64,000 bases of DNA from Anastatus disparis (GCA_017163975.1 JAFFSR010000347.1:4989001-5053000), one strand, 5' to 3'. Positions 12,200 through 24,413 are shown, counted from the first letter of the stretch. Made by a program: numbers and translations. The notes: generated from the sequence alone by a model not told the origin.

Positions 12200-12644
12200 T
12201 TTTAAATTTTAAAATTTGGTGGCTTCCACGTTCATCTTTACAATCTTAATGTGTTCCCGCACACCTTTATTTATACTTCTAATTTTGTTTTACCCGTCCT
12301 ATTCCACATTCGCCCGGGGTAATGCCCGTGAAGAGGGGAAACCCATAGGCAAACCCAGTGGGATAAAACCTGGGAAAACCCTTTCCAGAATGGGTCGGTG
12401 TATTTAGCAGATTCGGTATTAGGCATCTTTGTATCAGGATACCTACACCGTATCTGCCACACCTCCCGCTCACATTGTCATGTGACCAGCACGCCCAAGC
12501 GATCGTCACACAAAGTAAGTTCAGATTGGACGCGCAGCGTTCCTTGGAGCGGTCACCCATCTAAGTACTAACCGCGGCTAATGCTGCTTAACTTTGCAGA
12601 TCGCCTGACGCGCGCCGAACCACTCGGCCAATGCGTCAGTTTGG
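12200..12644 (-). mobile_element. 5S rRNA-derived SINE, minus-strand copy
   Basis: On the minus strand the element starts ACTGACGCATTGGCCGAGTG and passes into a 5S-like internal promoter (AAAGTTAAGCAGC, then CGGTTAGTACTTAGATGGG). It ends GGAAGCCACCAAATTT. An exact 10-bp target-site duplication, TTTTATAGTT, flanks it at 12190-12199 and 12645-12654. It sits in the tail of the Tc1 element, so it is younger than that insertion. A plus-strand copy lies at 44327-44780. It is non-coding; the overlapping open frames are chance. Confidence 0.9.
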
Positions 12645-12872
12645 TTTTATAGTTATGAAACGGATGAAAAATGTAATATTGTTTTAATTTTGTAATTATA
12701 ACAAAATAAAAAGTTTTTAGTTTTCTAATAAGCCTTTAGACAATATTTTTTTTTTTTAAAGTGATTTTAAAAAATATTCCATAGTTTTTAAAACGATATC
12801 GCAATTCTTTTTGACATTCCGATAAAAGTTTCATCCAAATCTTAGGTGGTTTTATAGTTATAGGATGCACTG

Positions 12873-14538
12873 TATGTATAATAAACTTAAGCTTTTCTTT
12901 AATATTTTTTTACATATATAATAACGTATATTTGAATTCAATATTTGAAAGTTAATTTACTTTTCAGTAAATTTTAAATATTATTATAACTAAAATATTT
13001 ATTAAACCAAATATGGTTAAACGCTTAAAAACTTGTAAGTATTTTAAATTAAATTGTTTAAAAACATAAAAATAAAAGAATAATATACTTTTAATAGTTT
13101 AATATATGTTGATAAACTACGTGGAGTAAGAGGAAAAAAAAATTTTTTAAACTAGGGGGGCCGTGCCCCCTGCGCGCTTCGCGCACTAACCCCTCTTTGG
13201 GTCGGTTTTATGCAAAATGCTTACACTTTTGCATTTAAGGTACGACCGATAAATTATACAAAAAAAAAAAAAAAAAAAAAAACAATATGTATAATATATT
13301 TTTGCTATTTTTTAAGATAGTTATTTATTGAAATTCGAATGATTCTAATTTTTTAGACGCTTAATTATTTTAATAATAACAAATATATTTTTATTTATTT
13401 ATTTATATTATCGAGCTTATATATACTACTACAGCAAGTATTAATATATATTTTAAAGAGAATTTTTCGAGAATCCAATAATAAAAGAATTGTGGAAGAA
13501 ATTTTAAATAAATGAGGTGTAAGTCGGAAAATTCTCTATTAAAATTTGTCAAAATTATTAACCCTTTCAAAACGGAATTTTTATTTCATCATGAAAAGTT
13601 CTGATAATCATTTAGCGATGATAAGTGTTCATTTATTAAGCAATATTTGCGATAAAAATTTTTTTTTTCACTTTTCTCTTTACAAGTTTTCTCAGTTTCT
13701 ATCAAAGATATAATAACTTAGGTCCTCAGTTTGAGATCGGAAATAGTCCACTTCAATCTAATACACATACTTTTACATAGAAAAAATTTGTTTTATTGCC
13801 TGGATTTTTTTAACCTTTCATGAGTAATATAAAATTTTGATACACTGTGGGTACTATGGGTCCTAAAAGTTTTGTTTATATTTAAGATAAGAAAAAATCA
13901 TTAAAAACATTTTGCAATATTTTTAAATATTCTTGCAATATCCTTTTTTATGATTCAATGATTTATTTACATATTTATCACAAAAGAAATTTTTTATAAT
14001 AATTTCTAATTCTAGAGATATTGGATTTGAAAATTTGGTGTGTCCTAAAAGACTCATATTACATATAGAGGGTTAATGATGATTAGTAAAAATTCAAACA
14101 AAAATTAAAAGAATTTAAAAAAAAAATTTTTTTTCAATTTATAACTCATAATTTTTTTTTGTTCCGACACTTTTTAATAAAGTTATAAAGATTTAAAACA
14201 TCAACAATGAAAATTTAATTATCAATTACGTCTAACATATTTTTGTGTATACTTTTCAATATAAATAATATATTATTATCATTTTCCTAGAAATAAACTT
14301 TAATTTAAAAAAAAAAAAACATAGAGCAAAAATATTTTAATTATTATTTGAATTCTATTGTTTACATGCTTAACAATACGATTTCTTGTAACTTTATTGA
14401 AAAGTCTAATAATAAAAAGATCATCAGTGAAGAATATTAAATTTTTTTAAATTCTTTCGGTTTTTGTTTGAATTTTTTTCAAATATTTCCTAAATTTATG
14501 ATAGGTTCTGTAACTATATGTGTGTATATATATATATA
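12873..14538. other. AT-rich DNA with one isolated Helitron terminus
   Basis: No gene seen. A minus-strand Helitron 3' end (13152) and a poly-A run (13259-13282) are the only clear landmarks. 13440-14530 is AT-rich with weak internal similarity between 14070-14200 and 14380-14490. Confidence 0.5.
13152..13200 (-). mobile_element. Helitron 3' terminus (different family)
   Basis: On the minus strand, GGGGGC-ACG-GCCCCC forms a hairpin immediately before CTAG and the next base is T. A GC-rich segment, GCGCGAAGCGCGC, precedes it. This is the layout of a Helitron 3' end. I could not find the matching 5' TC end, so the extent of the element is unknown. Confidence 0.6.
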
Positions 14539-14934
14539 TCTCTCTATATAATAAAGATATATCGCCTACGCCGCCGCCGCCGCCGTGTATAAGAATTTTA
14601 TGTGCCCTCAGTTAGCTGAAATTCAGCTTAAATTTAGCTGAAAGTTAGCTAAAAGTTAGCTGAAATTCAGATAAAATTTAGCTGAAAGTTAGCTGAGAGA
14701 TAGCTGAAATTCAGATAAAATTTAGCTGAAAGTTAGCTAAAAGTTGGCTGAAATTCAGATAAAATTCAGCTGAAAGTTAGCTGAGAGATAGCTGAAAGGT
14801 AGTTAATTGTTAGCTAATTTAATTAATTGTTATCTAATTTAAGAACGTTCTCTTGGAAATTGATATTGATTTGATAATTGATATTGACAATGGGGGGTTG
14901 GCGAGCGAAGCGAGCAGGGGGAAACCCCCCCTAG
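14539..14934 (+). mobile_element. Non-autonomous Helitron, copy 2
   Basis: It begins TCTCTCTATATA at 14539 and ends GGGGG-AAA-CCCCC plus CTAG at 14934, flanked by A and T. The internal AGCTGAAA/TTCAGCTAA repeat array is shared with copy 1 at 1478-2028, but the number of repeat units differs, so the copies differ in length (396 and 551 bp). No coding sequence. Confidence 0.88.
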
Positions 14935-14957
14935 TATATATATATATGTATTAGTTA

Positions 14958-15117
14958 TATACCCAACTTGGGCGTACGAAGGATTTATATGAGCGAGACT
15001 AATGTTTTTGGCTTTAGCAGTATTCGGTCAAGGGCTTTAGCCCGAGACTGACTGCTGTTCAAGCTATAAGACATTAGTCGTGGTCATATGTATCCTTCGT
15101 TAGCCGAAGTTGGGTCG
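14958..15117. repeat. Hairpin element of about 160 bp
   Basis: The arms ACCCAACTTGGGC...ACGAAGGAT and ATCCTTCGTTAGCCGAAGTT are near-perfect inverted repeats. A nested inner hairpin is built on GGGCTTTAGCCC. The whole segment folds on itself. No target duplication was identified with confidence. Confidence 0.7.
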
Positions 15118-15724
15118 ATGATTTTATGTTATCATAGGTCGTATGAGGGGCTATAAAAAGATTAAATACAAATAAAAAACATTATGATAAAATATAAATT
15201 TTTAGATTATTTGATGAATCTTCACGAGTAAATAACTGAGCGGCGCAGGTGTACTTCCGCCCGTAGATGTAAGAGAGAGAGAGACGACGACGACGAATCA
15301 CGGAAACGAACGAATGACGCCGACGGAGAACTATAGCTCCATAGAGTTTAACTTGTTTGTTTGCTTTTAACTGTGCTCTTCTTTATCTGTCTTTTTCTTA
15401 CTATAGCAGAACGGAGAAAGTTTGCCTACTTGTAGCAACATGCTGACTCTACTACCCTTTAAAAAATATATTTCAGTGTCTCGCCCCGAACGTTGTTCAA
15501 CAAGACTGTAGAATATTTGCCAATAAACTTTAATATAGTGTGGCGTATGCAATAATATTCCATAATATAGAGTATTTCGATGTTGTATACTCCATTGTAT
15601 AGTGTATTGCTAATTGAATATACTCCAACGACGAGAAGGGCGGTATGACACCTCAATACCCGTTTAGCTAGCTTCATGGGTATCCTACCAAATACGACAT
15701 ACTATAACATAAATAGATATATAT

Positions 15725-16080
15725 ATACTTGTGTGCGCATGTGCGTACATGTCTTAGAGCATATATACCTGGAGCGAGCATGCAAAGCCAAAAAGTGTAA
15801 GAAAAAAAAGTGAGAGAAAGGTAGCTTAGGGTGAAATGTTTGAAATGTTTTCTCTCTCGCGCGGATTCTCATTGGCTGTCGCTTCCTCCCAGCGCGGCTA
15901 TCTCATACTTGACGCTCATATTCAGTATATGCTTTAAGGGGAAGAGCAACAGCCAATGAGAATCCGCGCGAGAGAGAAAGCACTTCACTCTAAGATACCT
16001 TATTCTTTCTTTTATTTTTTACACTTTTTGGCTTTGCATGCTCCCTCCCGGTATATATGCTCTAAGGTACATGTGCATAC
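15725..16080. repeat. Foldback element of about 355 bp
   Basis: The left arm (CTTAGAGCATATATACC, GCATGCAAAGCCAAAAAGTG, CTCTCGCGCGGATTCTCATT) recurs as its reverse complement in the right arm. The centre at about 15890-15930 is not paired. The upstream stretch 15230-15700 is less AT-rich but holds no gene that I can support. Confidence 0.8.
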
Positions 16081-16254
16081 ATATATACTGTAAGCTACTC
16101 GCGTTTAAAAACAGGAATTGAGAATTGTCATATGAGCAATATTAACAGTTTAACAATTTATATATTTAAGATATAATTACCATTTTTTTTTTGATCCAGC
16201 AAAAACGATGCATGTCATTTTTTATGAATGTGTCAAGTATCATTAATTAACGGC

Positions 16255-16440
16255 TTAACACGCTATAGGGGTTGTGCCATTCATGATGGCAAGGCGCGCA
16301 CAACTCTTGTAGAGATTGTTGTATTTTCTGCGACGGCCCGACATGCTACTAGAGTTGTGTCGTTCATGATGGCAAAGCCCGCACAACTCCTGTAGAGATT
16401 GTTGCGTAGGCTATAACGGCGAAGCACTATAGCCTACAAT
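16255..16440 (+). repeat. Tandem pair of strong hairpins plus a third hairpin
   Basis: Two consecutive units of about 84 bp each fold into a long stem (GTTGTGC pairing with GCACAAC, extended by the flanking CTATAG/TGTAG bases) that encloses a small inner stem (GCCAT...ATGGC). A third hairpin, TAGGCTATA...TATAGCCTA, follows directly at about 16410-16437. The strand is uncertain. It may be the end of a transposon or a structured RNA. Confidence 0.55.
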
Positions 16441-18321
16441 ATATATATGTATTAAAAAATTATAACTAATTTCTACATATTTCGCAAGGTCAAATATTTT
16501 GGTTACAAAATTTATGAATAAACGTAATTTAATATTGAGATGCAATTTTCAAATTTATTTTATTAAATCAGAACCATTAATATAACAATCAAATGCAAGA
16601 TTTACAAGAAAATTTATAAAATCTACAGAAAGGACAACTTCTGATTATATTTATCATAACCAGAAATCAATGCTGATGAAACTAGATTAAATTTCTAATC
16701 ACGCTGAATACTATAATGCGAAAATAAAGAAATGCACAAAATATTTTTTTATATTTTTTTTTTAATTCAAGAAACAGGCTACACTCATCATAAGTCAGCA
16801 ATTTTAGACAAGAAAAATACAAATTTATTCATGCACACCTATAAAACTTCCAAGTAAAATAATAATTCTTACATCAGCATTCAACGATACAATTGCAAAC
16901 CCACAGTCAACAAATAAAAAAAACATACGAAGTTATTAAACAACTAAAAAACCAGTGTGGCAGTCTTTGGGACTGGCCGACAGAAGTGAAACTTCTTTAC
17001 GAAATCATAGAACTCATAAATGTTTATTCAAGTTCTATCACTGTTTTATTTAATTTTATAATAATTTTTAAACTAAATAATTATAAAATTAAATAAAACT
17101 AAATTAAAATAATTTAGTTTAATTAAGGAATTAATTTTTTTGAATTTCAATCAGATAGTGTATAAAATTTTTGTTAATATTTATTATACAAAAATACAAT
17201 TTAAAAAATGTGGGGAAGAGAGGGGTTCACCATAAAACATTATAAAGAAAGAAAGAAAAAGAGAAAACACGTGCTATTGATTTCTTTATTTATTCAGATC
17301 AGATTCAGATATTTGTATTGTATATATATAGTATGCATGTATACATATACTATATCTGTGCGTTTGACATCAAGTCAGTTCCGCGAATTTTTTTTTATAC
17401 GTATTTAGTACCTTAATTTGCATATACGAAGCGCGGACGCTCCTCCTATAAATATACACTTCCGTTGCATTTAGCGTCATTAAATCAATTCACTCCCGTA
17501 TAATTTTTTTATACGTCTCTTATGGGAAGTGTATACCGTCGGTAAAGAAGTTTCACTTCAAAAACTATCAGAATACCAAAGTTATAATAACTGTTATTAA
17601 CACGTTACTAAACATCTTTTTGAAAAAGCTAGTTGGGATCTTGGAGTGCAGGTATTTACATATAGATGCAACGATCTAGGGTGCAACGTTACACGCCGAC
17701 ACAGTAAAATCATATATACCTACAGTAAACTACTTTCCTAACTAAGAAATCAACTACAGCTACATACAACTTCAACACCTAACAACCCATTGGCGTGCCG
17801 AAGATTACAAGGTAGATAGAACAGCGAAAGAATTACAAACAACATTATCGCGACTAGATTGCTGAGACTTTGAAATCGATTGACTTTTACTACTTGTTTA
17901 AAACCAGAAATTTATTTATATTATAAAATGTGATAAAATTGTTTTTACTTAAATAAAAAAATAACAAATAAAAAAATATGTTTATAACAATATTACAAGA
18001 AAGAAAAATTCAATTGAATTGAGAACCTCCTCCCTTTTTGAAGTCAATTAATAAACAGAATTTGAGTAAAAATTAATTTATTACTCATGGAAATAGTTTA
18101 AAATGTTAATAACAATAAAACCTGAATTTAATTATAAATAATCATGAACTATTATTCATTACCACAAATAAATTATCTATAAATATAAATTTTTGAAAAT
18201 AAAAATATCTGAGTTTTAATTTTAGAGTTAAAAGTTATTAACATAAACTATTCCCATTCAAAAGACAAACCGAATATGAAATTTATCACCAAGGAAATAC
18301 AAAAACAATTATAAAATGGTA
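16441..18321. other. AT-rich DNA without a supported gene
   Basis: Short open frames at 16893-17096 and 17208-17408 show no family resemblance and no splice context. An inverted word pair (GTGAAACTTCTTTAC near 16985 and GTAAAGAAGTTTCAC near 17545) suggests a relic palindromic element between them. Confidence 0.5.
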
Positions 18322-21300
18322 TATGTGCGTGATTCCATGTCAACTGTACATGAAATAAAAATTTTTTCTCCAAACTTTGTCTAAATGTTTATTTATCTTC
18401 CCTGAGTATCCCTGATTTTTTCAGATTTTTTTGAGCTAATGTTTCCGAGATACAGAAGCTAAAAATTGGCCAAAAAAGCAATTTTTGCAAAAATAGGACT
18501 ATTTTAATCTGAAATAACGCGAAAATGGTGCTTCTCAACAAAAAAGTTGTATTACCTTTTTTTAGGAAATTTGACCAATTTTTGAAAAAAATTATTATTT
18601 TACTCTTCAACCTTTTTTTAAGATCCTTTTTGACCCTAAATACAACAAAGACTATTTTTTATTCCTTGTAAACATGAAAATTGAATTCCTCGGTAAAAAA
18701 TATACGCAAAACCAAGTTCTTAGAGTGGTCGAACAGAAATTGTTATCTTTACAGCCTTAATTCCAGAAAATTTCATGATGGTATGCAAAAACGAAGCTTT
18801 TGAAGTTTTTCTGTCATTTTAAAAAATCTGCCGTAATATAATATGATGCTTGACCTTGCAACTTAAAGGCCTCTTTAAAACTTTCTATTTGTAAGGTCGA
18901 AGACCTTTCTATGACATTTGATATATACACACAATAGACACAGCGTTTATTTTAATGTGATAACTTGTATTTTTACTTTTGATATAGCAAATCATCAAAT
19001 TTTTTTTTATAAATTTTTAAAATTTAAGAGACTAAAATAATCTTTAGGTAATTTATTAAATAAATATGTACGGTAATTTTTGTAAATAAATAAACATTGA
19101 TGGAGCAAAATTGTTTTAGTAAAGTAAATGTAAATGCAGATGTAAATAAAAAAAAATCTCATTAAATCTAAATAAAAAAGTGTATTTTGGGAGCTTTGAG
19201 AAGTAAAGAATAAGTATTCAATAGAGATTATAATGATTTATTTCAGAAGATTAGATTAATTTATTTTCAATTCCATTTAATTTAAAAAGTGTACATTTTC
19301 TGTTATGACTATTATTTATATTAGATTGCTTTTATATAGTTTTCTTTGTTATTTTTTATATTGAATACAATCATAAAAAATTAAATATGAAAAATTGTTT
19401 TATTAGTTTATTAAATGATCAAACGATATATCAATATTAGTTACATATTAATTATCTATTTTTGTGTAGTTCGTAATTATTAGTCAGGATTTTGATGCAA
19501 TTGACTCTATGTTTTGGATTTAATAAAAATAATAATTTATGTACAGAAATGGTAAAAGTAGGATAAAAAAAATGGATAAAACAGTCATGTCAACAAAGAT
19601 TAAGAAACAATGTTTGAATCCATTTGACCGCAAGAATTCTTATAAGACTGTAGTTTTAAGACATTCAAAACTCATTTTTGGTCAACAAAAAATGCAAAAA
19701 TTTACGATTTCATATTTTTATAAATGATGGATTCGCAACCATGCCTTTGATTTACGGAGTTAAATTTCCTTTTACGTAATCGTTTGTGTATTCCATTCGT
19801 CTACTTCGAGAAAAGACAACCTTTAAATTATTGTATCTTCGGACCCAAATGTCATAAGAAAGGGCTCCGACCTCGCAAATAGAATGTCTTTAAGAGGCCT
19901 CTAAGTTGCAAAGTCTAATATTATATTATATTAAGAATCCAAATTACGGCAGATTTTTTAAAATTACAGAAAAACTTCAGAAGCTGCGTTTTTGCATATC
20001 ATCATGAAATTTTCTGGAATTAAGGCTGTAAAGATCAAAATTTCTGCTCGACTACTCTAAAAACTTGGTTTTGCGTATATTTTTTACCGAGAAATTCAAT
20101 TTTCATGTCTACGAGAAGATCTTAAAAAAAGGTTAAGGGGTAAAATGATAATTCTTTTCAAAAATTAATCAGATTTCCTAAAAAAAAAGCTAATATGACC
20201 TATTTTGTTTAGAAGTACGATTTTCACGTTATTTTAGATTAAAATAGTCCTATTTTTGCAAAAATTGCGTTTTTGACTAACTTTGAGTTCCTGTATCTCA
20301 GAAACATTAGCTCAAAAAAATCTGAAAAAATTCAGGAATACTCAGAGAACATAAGCAAACATTTAGACAAAATAAGGAGAAATTTTTTTTTGTCATATAC
20401 AGTTGAGATGGATTACGGACGCTTAGCCGAATTCGACTTGGCCGAATCCTATTTAGCCGCAGTTATTTGGCCGAAAGCCATTTGATCGAAAGGGTTATTT
20501 AGTCGAATGGGACATTTGGCCGAAAGTTATTTGACGAAAAGGGTCATTTGATAAAAGGAATATTTGCTCGAATACATAATAATCACTGTTAACTGCACAA
20601 TATACTTCAGCATTTAGCAGTATGGTATTATTTAATACTCCACAATATTCAAGAACAATAAAGTGAAGTTATTATTTATTCAAAAAAATGCATTGAAATT
20701 ATTATGCACGGATCTTGCTGGTTATCCGGCGCACGTCGCGGTTGGTTATTGATAGAATATATTACTAATAACACATTAGGTAACAGGACACTTCACCGAA
20801 TTTTACTTGGCCGAATCCCATTTGGCCGAAAGTCATTTCGCCGAATGGTACATTTGGTCGAAAGGTATTTGGCCGAAAGCCATTTGGCCGAATGGATTAT
20901 TTGGCCAAAAGGGATATTTGATCTAATTATAATAATTTTTCTCTTGAGCAATTAGCATAGTTCTTTCGTAGAAGAAACAATACTTTGTTTCTTATGTATA
21001 ACAATTTCAATATACATTTCTTGCGATTAACGTGTTATTTGTAATATATACTGTCAATAACCACCCGCGATGTGCGTCGGATAATCAGCAAGTTCTATGT
21101 ATAACAATTTCTACATACATTACTCACGGTTAACGTGTTGAATCCCGGACACTTCGCCGGATTCGACTTGGTCGAATCCCATTGGGCCGAAGTTATTTGG
21201 CCGAAAACCATTTAGCCGAAAGTTATTTGACCGGCAGTCATTTGAATGAATGCAACACAAAATATAGTAAAGTTCTTATTTATTGAAAAAATTGCATTGA

Positions 21301-21902
21301 AATGGTTTTACACAGATCTTGCTGGTTATTCAGCGCACATCATGGGTGGTTATTGACAGTATACATTACAAATAACACGTTAACTGCGAGTAATGTATAT
21401 AGAAATTGTTATACATAGAACTTGCTGGTTATCCAGCGCGCATTGCGGGTGGTTAGTGACAGTATACATTACAAATAACACGTTAACCGCGAGTAATGTA
21501 TATAGAAATCGTTATACATAGAACTTGCTGGTTATCCGACGCACATCGCGGGTGGTTATTGACAGTATACATTACAAATAACACGTTGACCGCGAGTAAT
21601 GTATGAAGAAATTGTTACACATAGAATTTGCTGGTTATCCGGCGCACATCGCGGTTGGTTATTGACAGTATATATTACAAATAACACATTAATAACAAAA
21701 AATGTATGTGGAAATTGTTATACATAGAACTTGCTGGTTATTCAACGCAACTCGCAAATGTTCCTTTCGGCCAAAAAACCCTTTCGATCAAATGGCTTTC
21801 GGCCAAATAACTTTCGGACAAATAACTTCGGCCAAATAGGATTTGGTCAAGTGAAATTCGACAGAGTGTCCTGTTACTAGTTGAGATGGAATCACCTATA
21901 TA
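18322..21902. repeat. Long palindromic element, interrupted by a foldback insertion
   Basis: The left arm (about 18322-18930) is the reverse complement of 19830-20412, sharing for example GATTCCATGTCAACTGTACA at the tip and CTCAGAGAAC-type words inside. The right tip is cut by an insertion and resumes at 21891 (ATCACCTATATA), which completes the mirror of the left tip. The central unpaired part (18930-19830) includes a 62-codon open frame at 19539-19727 with no recognisable domain. Confidence 0.75.
20413..21878. mobile_element. Foldback element built of GGCCGAA-type repeats
   Basis: The ends are inverted arrays of short 'TTGGCCGAAAG' repeats (20413-20520 and 21755-21878), with additional arrays at 20790-20930 and 21140-21250. 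The middle (about 21300-21745) is a tandem array of about 105-bp units carrying CTTGCTGGTTATCC. A 12-bp duplication, AGTTGAGATGGA, flanks the element at 20401-20412 and 21879-21890. Its length is within the range of foldback and Mutator-type insertions, although 12 is long. No transposase is encoded. Confidence 0.8.
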
Positions 21903-22823
21903 TGCATATATACGAGGAGTCAAAAAAGTAACGGAACGGTCCTGTATTTTTCTAGGCAAGACATTTTTGGCAAAGGTCAAGGTTATTCCTTTAGTAACTT
22001 TCAACTAGGAATCCGATGGTGAACTTTATTTTAACCTTGAGGGATGACCTTCAAGGTCATTTCGAAGTCAACTTTCTTTTTCAAATGCGGAGCCCCTATT
22101 TTGATACCAGCAATCGAAAGAGTGGACAATTTTACGTTTAAATATGTACTCAGGTCACATGACCTGAACGACCTTGAACCTGATTTGAAGGACATCTTGA
22201 ACTCATGATCGTCTGACCTCTGGAAAGGTCTGTATCGTACTGGACAAGGCCATTCCTTCAGTAACTTTCGAAGAGGAATCCGATGGTTAACTTTATTTTG
22301 ACCTTGAGGATGACCTTCAAGGTCATTTCAAGGTCATCTAAACTTAACGTTGGGCTAATTTTAGGTGAAACTTTTCTATACCGGTCAAGATAATGGTTAT
22401 TCCCAGTAAATTTGTAATGTAATAAATGGCTCAAAGAATACGAGTAAGGCTCTTTTTCACGCTACACAGTTATTGCATATGAACTCTGCACTGATGCCAA
22501 GTTAGCGACGTCAACAATTTCCTTGATCTTTTTAGTATTTATCTATTGTTTTTAAGTCATATTTTACAATTGAACTCCTAATTTTAATATTTACCTTTCT
22601 CAGAAAGTAACATAAATTTAAAGTGTTAAATGTTAAATTTTTGCTAATTTTAAATTTTTTCTTCATTTTCTAAGTGTTCTACAAATAATTTAAATAATTT
22701 AATAGACTTTGCATTTGTAGTATCTCTCTTTCAAATAAATAAAGTTTAATTTTGATTTTTTAATTTTTCTTAGAGTCTTCCTGCAATTTGTTTAGTTTTT
22801 TGTTCTCATTTTACTCAAAAGCC

Positions 22824-23939
22824 ATGGTGTATGTTCGACTTTCTGAGCGGGAAAGAATATCTCTATTAATGATGCGTAGTTGGGGAGATCGCCAGCAAAG
22901 TTCAGAGGATACGCGGATATTATTTAATCATACTTTCCGTAACAGAGATGATGCAAGCCAAATATCTAAATCTATAGTACAAAGAACTGTACGGCGTTTT
23001 GATGAGCATGGGACTCTTAATAGTCTCGAGAGATCTAGCCGTCCAAAGTCTGCAACTACTAAAGAAAAACAATTTGAGATCGCCTAAGCTGTCGTTGAAA
23101 ACCAGCATCATACTCTACGTAAAGCATCAAATGAATATGACATTTCTCATGAATCAGTGCAAAAAATACTAAAAAATATAAATTTCCATCCCTATAAAGT
23201 ACATTCGGTACAAAAGCTTAGTGATGATGATCCGGACCGCCGAGTTGAATTTTGTGAAACAATGATGACTAGAATCGACGCAAATCCAAATTTTTTGTAT
23301 AATACAGTTTTTTCTGATGAAGCTACTTTACAGAATTATACAGACATAATTGTAGATATTGATTCGATGCAAATCTTTTTGGGTGCTGTAAAGTCATCCA
23401 CAATACCCGCAAGAAGTTAAAGTTTGGGCTGAGGGGCTATTCAAGTAACGATACACATGTATGTATCGCGACGATAGTTGTCGGCAAGAGAATAAAAAGT
23501 ATGCACGCGCATACATACAGCGCGATACATACATATGTATCGTTACTTGAATAGCCCCTCTGGTATCTTAAATGATACATTGATAGGTCCTTTTTTTATC
23601 GAAGGCAATCTCACCGCCGATAAATATGAAGAGCTTCTCAGAAATCAACAGGATGGAGCTGCGCCTCACTTTGGTAGGAATGTTAAAGCATACTTAAATG
23701 ATCAATTCACTGGTGGATGGATTGGAAGAAGAGGCGCCATTGAGTGACCTGCTAGATCACCCGATCTAACGCCCCTTGATTACATTCTTTGGGGTTATTT
23801 AAAAAGTAAAGTATACGCACCTTAACCACAAACTTTAGACGAACTGTGGAACAGGATTTTACAAGAAGCTATTTTAATAGATACAGAAATGATCCGCAGA
23901 GCTGTTACTGCTTTTTATGAACCCATAGTTTCTTGCTAA
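22824..23939 (+). pseudogene. Mariner-type (DD41D-like) transposase, broken
   Basis: The N-terminal region has the helix-turn-helix DNA-binding pattern (RTVRRFDEHG...RSSRPKSATT). The first catalytic aspartate is in FSDEATL at about 23310, the second in QQDGAAPH and the third in SPDLTPLDYILWG. I count 41 residues between the second and third, which resembles the DD41D branch rather than classic DD34D mariners. The ATG at 22824 is preferred over 22788 because the conserved part begins just after it. Breaks include a TAA at about 23086, frameshifts around 23330-23420, a 128-bp insertion at 23432-23559, a TGA replacing the tryptophan before PARSPDL, and a TAA near 23824. Confidence 0.85.
23432..23559. 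mobile_element. 128-bp MITE inside the mariner transposase
   Basis: Terminal inverted repeats AGGGGCTATTCAAGTAACGA are perfect at both ends. The 3-bp CTG is duplicated at 23429-23431 and 23560-23562. Removing the insert with one CTG restores the transposase reading frame across the join. A 3-bp duplication suggests a PIF/Harbinger-type mover, but the terminal sequence alone does not prove it. Confidence 0.88.
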
Positions 23940-24411
23940 AAAGTTCAAGGCTCGCAGTTTGAACAAATGAAATAAATATCAGCAAAATGTGAGAGGCAAG
24001 GGGACTCACGCTAAACCAGTACCCCAAAGGGAGCAGAATTTACTACGTCCACGCCGTTGCTCCTGGGTAGTGCCAAAAGTAAAACCATACCTTTGATCTT
24101 CCCTAAGTTCAAACAGCCATTAAGTTCAGATCATTTTCAAATGAGGTTCAAGGTCATTCAGTGTTCATGTGACCTGAGTACATATTTGAACGTAAAATTT
24201 TCCACTCTTTCGATTGCCAGTATCAAAATAGGGGGTTCTTATTTGAAAAGAAAAAGTTGACCTTGAAATGACCTTGAAGGTCATCCTCAAGGTCAAAAAA
24301 AGTTCACCATCGGATTCCTCGTTGAAAGTTACTAAAGGAATAACCTTGAACTTTGCAAAAAATATCTTGCCTAAAAAAATACAGGACCGTTCCGTTACTT
24401 TTTTGACACCT

Positions 24412-24413
<2 letters not shown>

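Larger units (their letters stand above)
11727..12872 (+). mobile_element. Tc1-like transposon, 3' half
   Basis: Coding for a Tc1 transposase C-terminus is followed by about 800 bp of tail that ends GGATGCACTG at 12872 and is followed by TA. This is the CAGTG...TA end typical of the Tc1 group. The 5' half is missing at the junction with the palindromic element. The tail is interrupted by a minus-strand 5S-derived SINE (12200-12644). Confidence 0.75.
21913..24413 (+). mobile_element. Mariner-type transposon, full length but inactive
   Basis: Long terminal inverted repeats (over 250 bp) begin C(G/A)AGG(A/T)GTCAAAAAAGT at 21913 and end with the reverse complement at 24413. TA flanks both ends (21911-21912 and 24414-24415). 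The terminal repeats contain many 'AAGGTCA' words. Between them lies a broken transposase gene with a small insert. It begins only about 20 bp from the tip of the palindromic element to its left. Confidence 0.88.

Noticed and set aside
12533..12600. A genuine 5S rRNA gene
   Set aside because: Only the internal promoter region resembles 5S. The ends do not, and the unit has a 10-bp target duplication, so it is a SINE.
15367..15677. Minus-strand frames as a retroelement gene
   Set aside because: A chance resemblance to a short RNase H-like word was not supported by any neighbouring motif.
21300..21745. CRISPR-like array
   Set aside because: The about 105-bp units are wholly repeated without unique spacers of fixed length, and the genome is eukaryotic.
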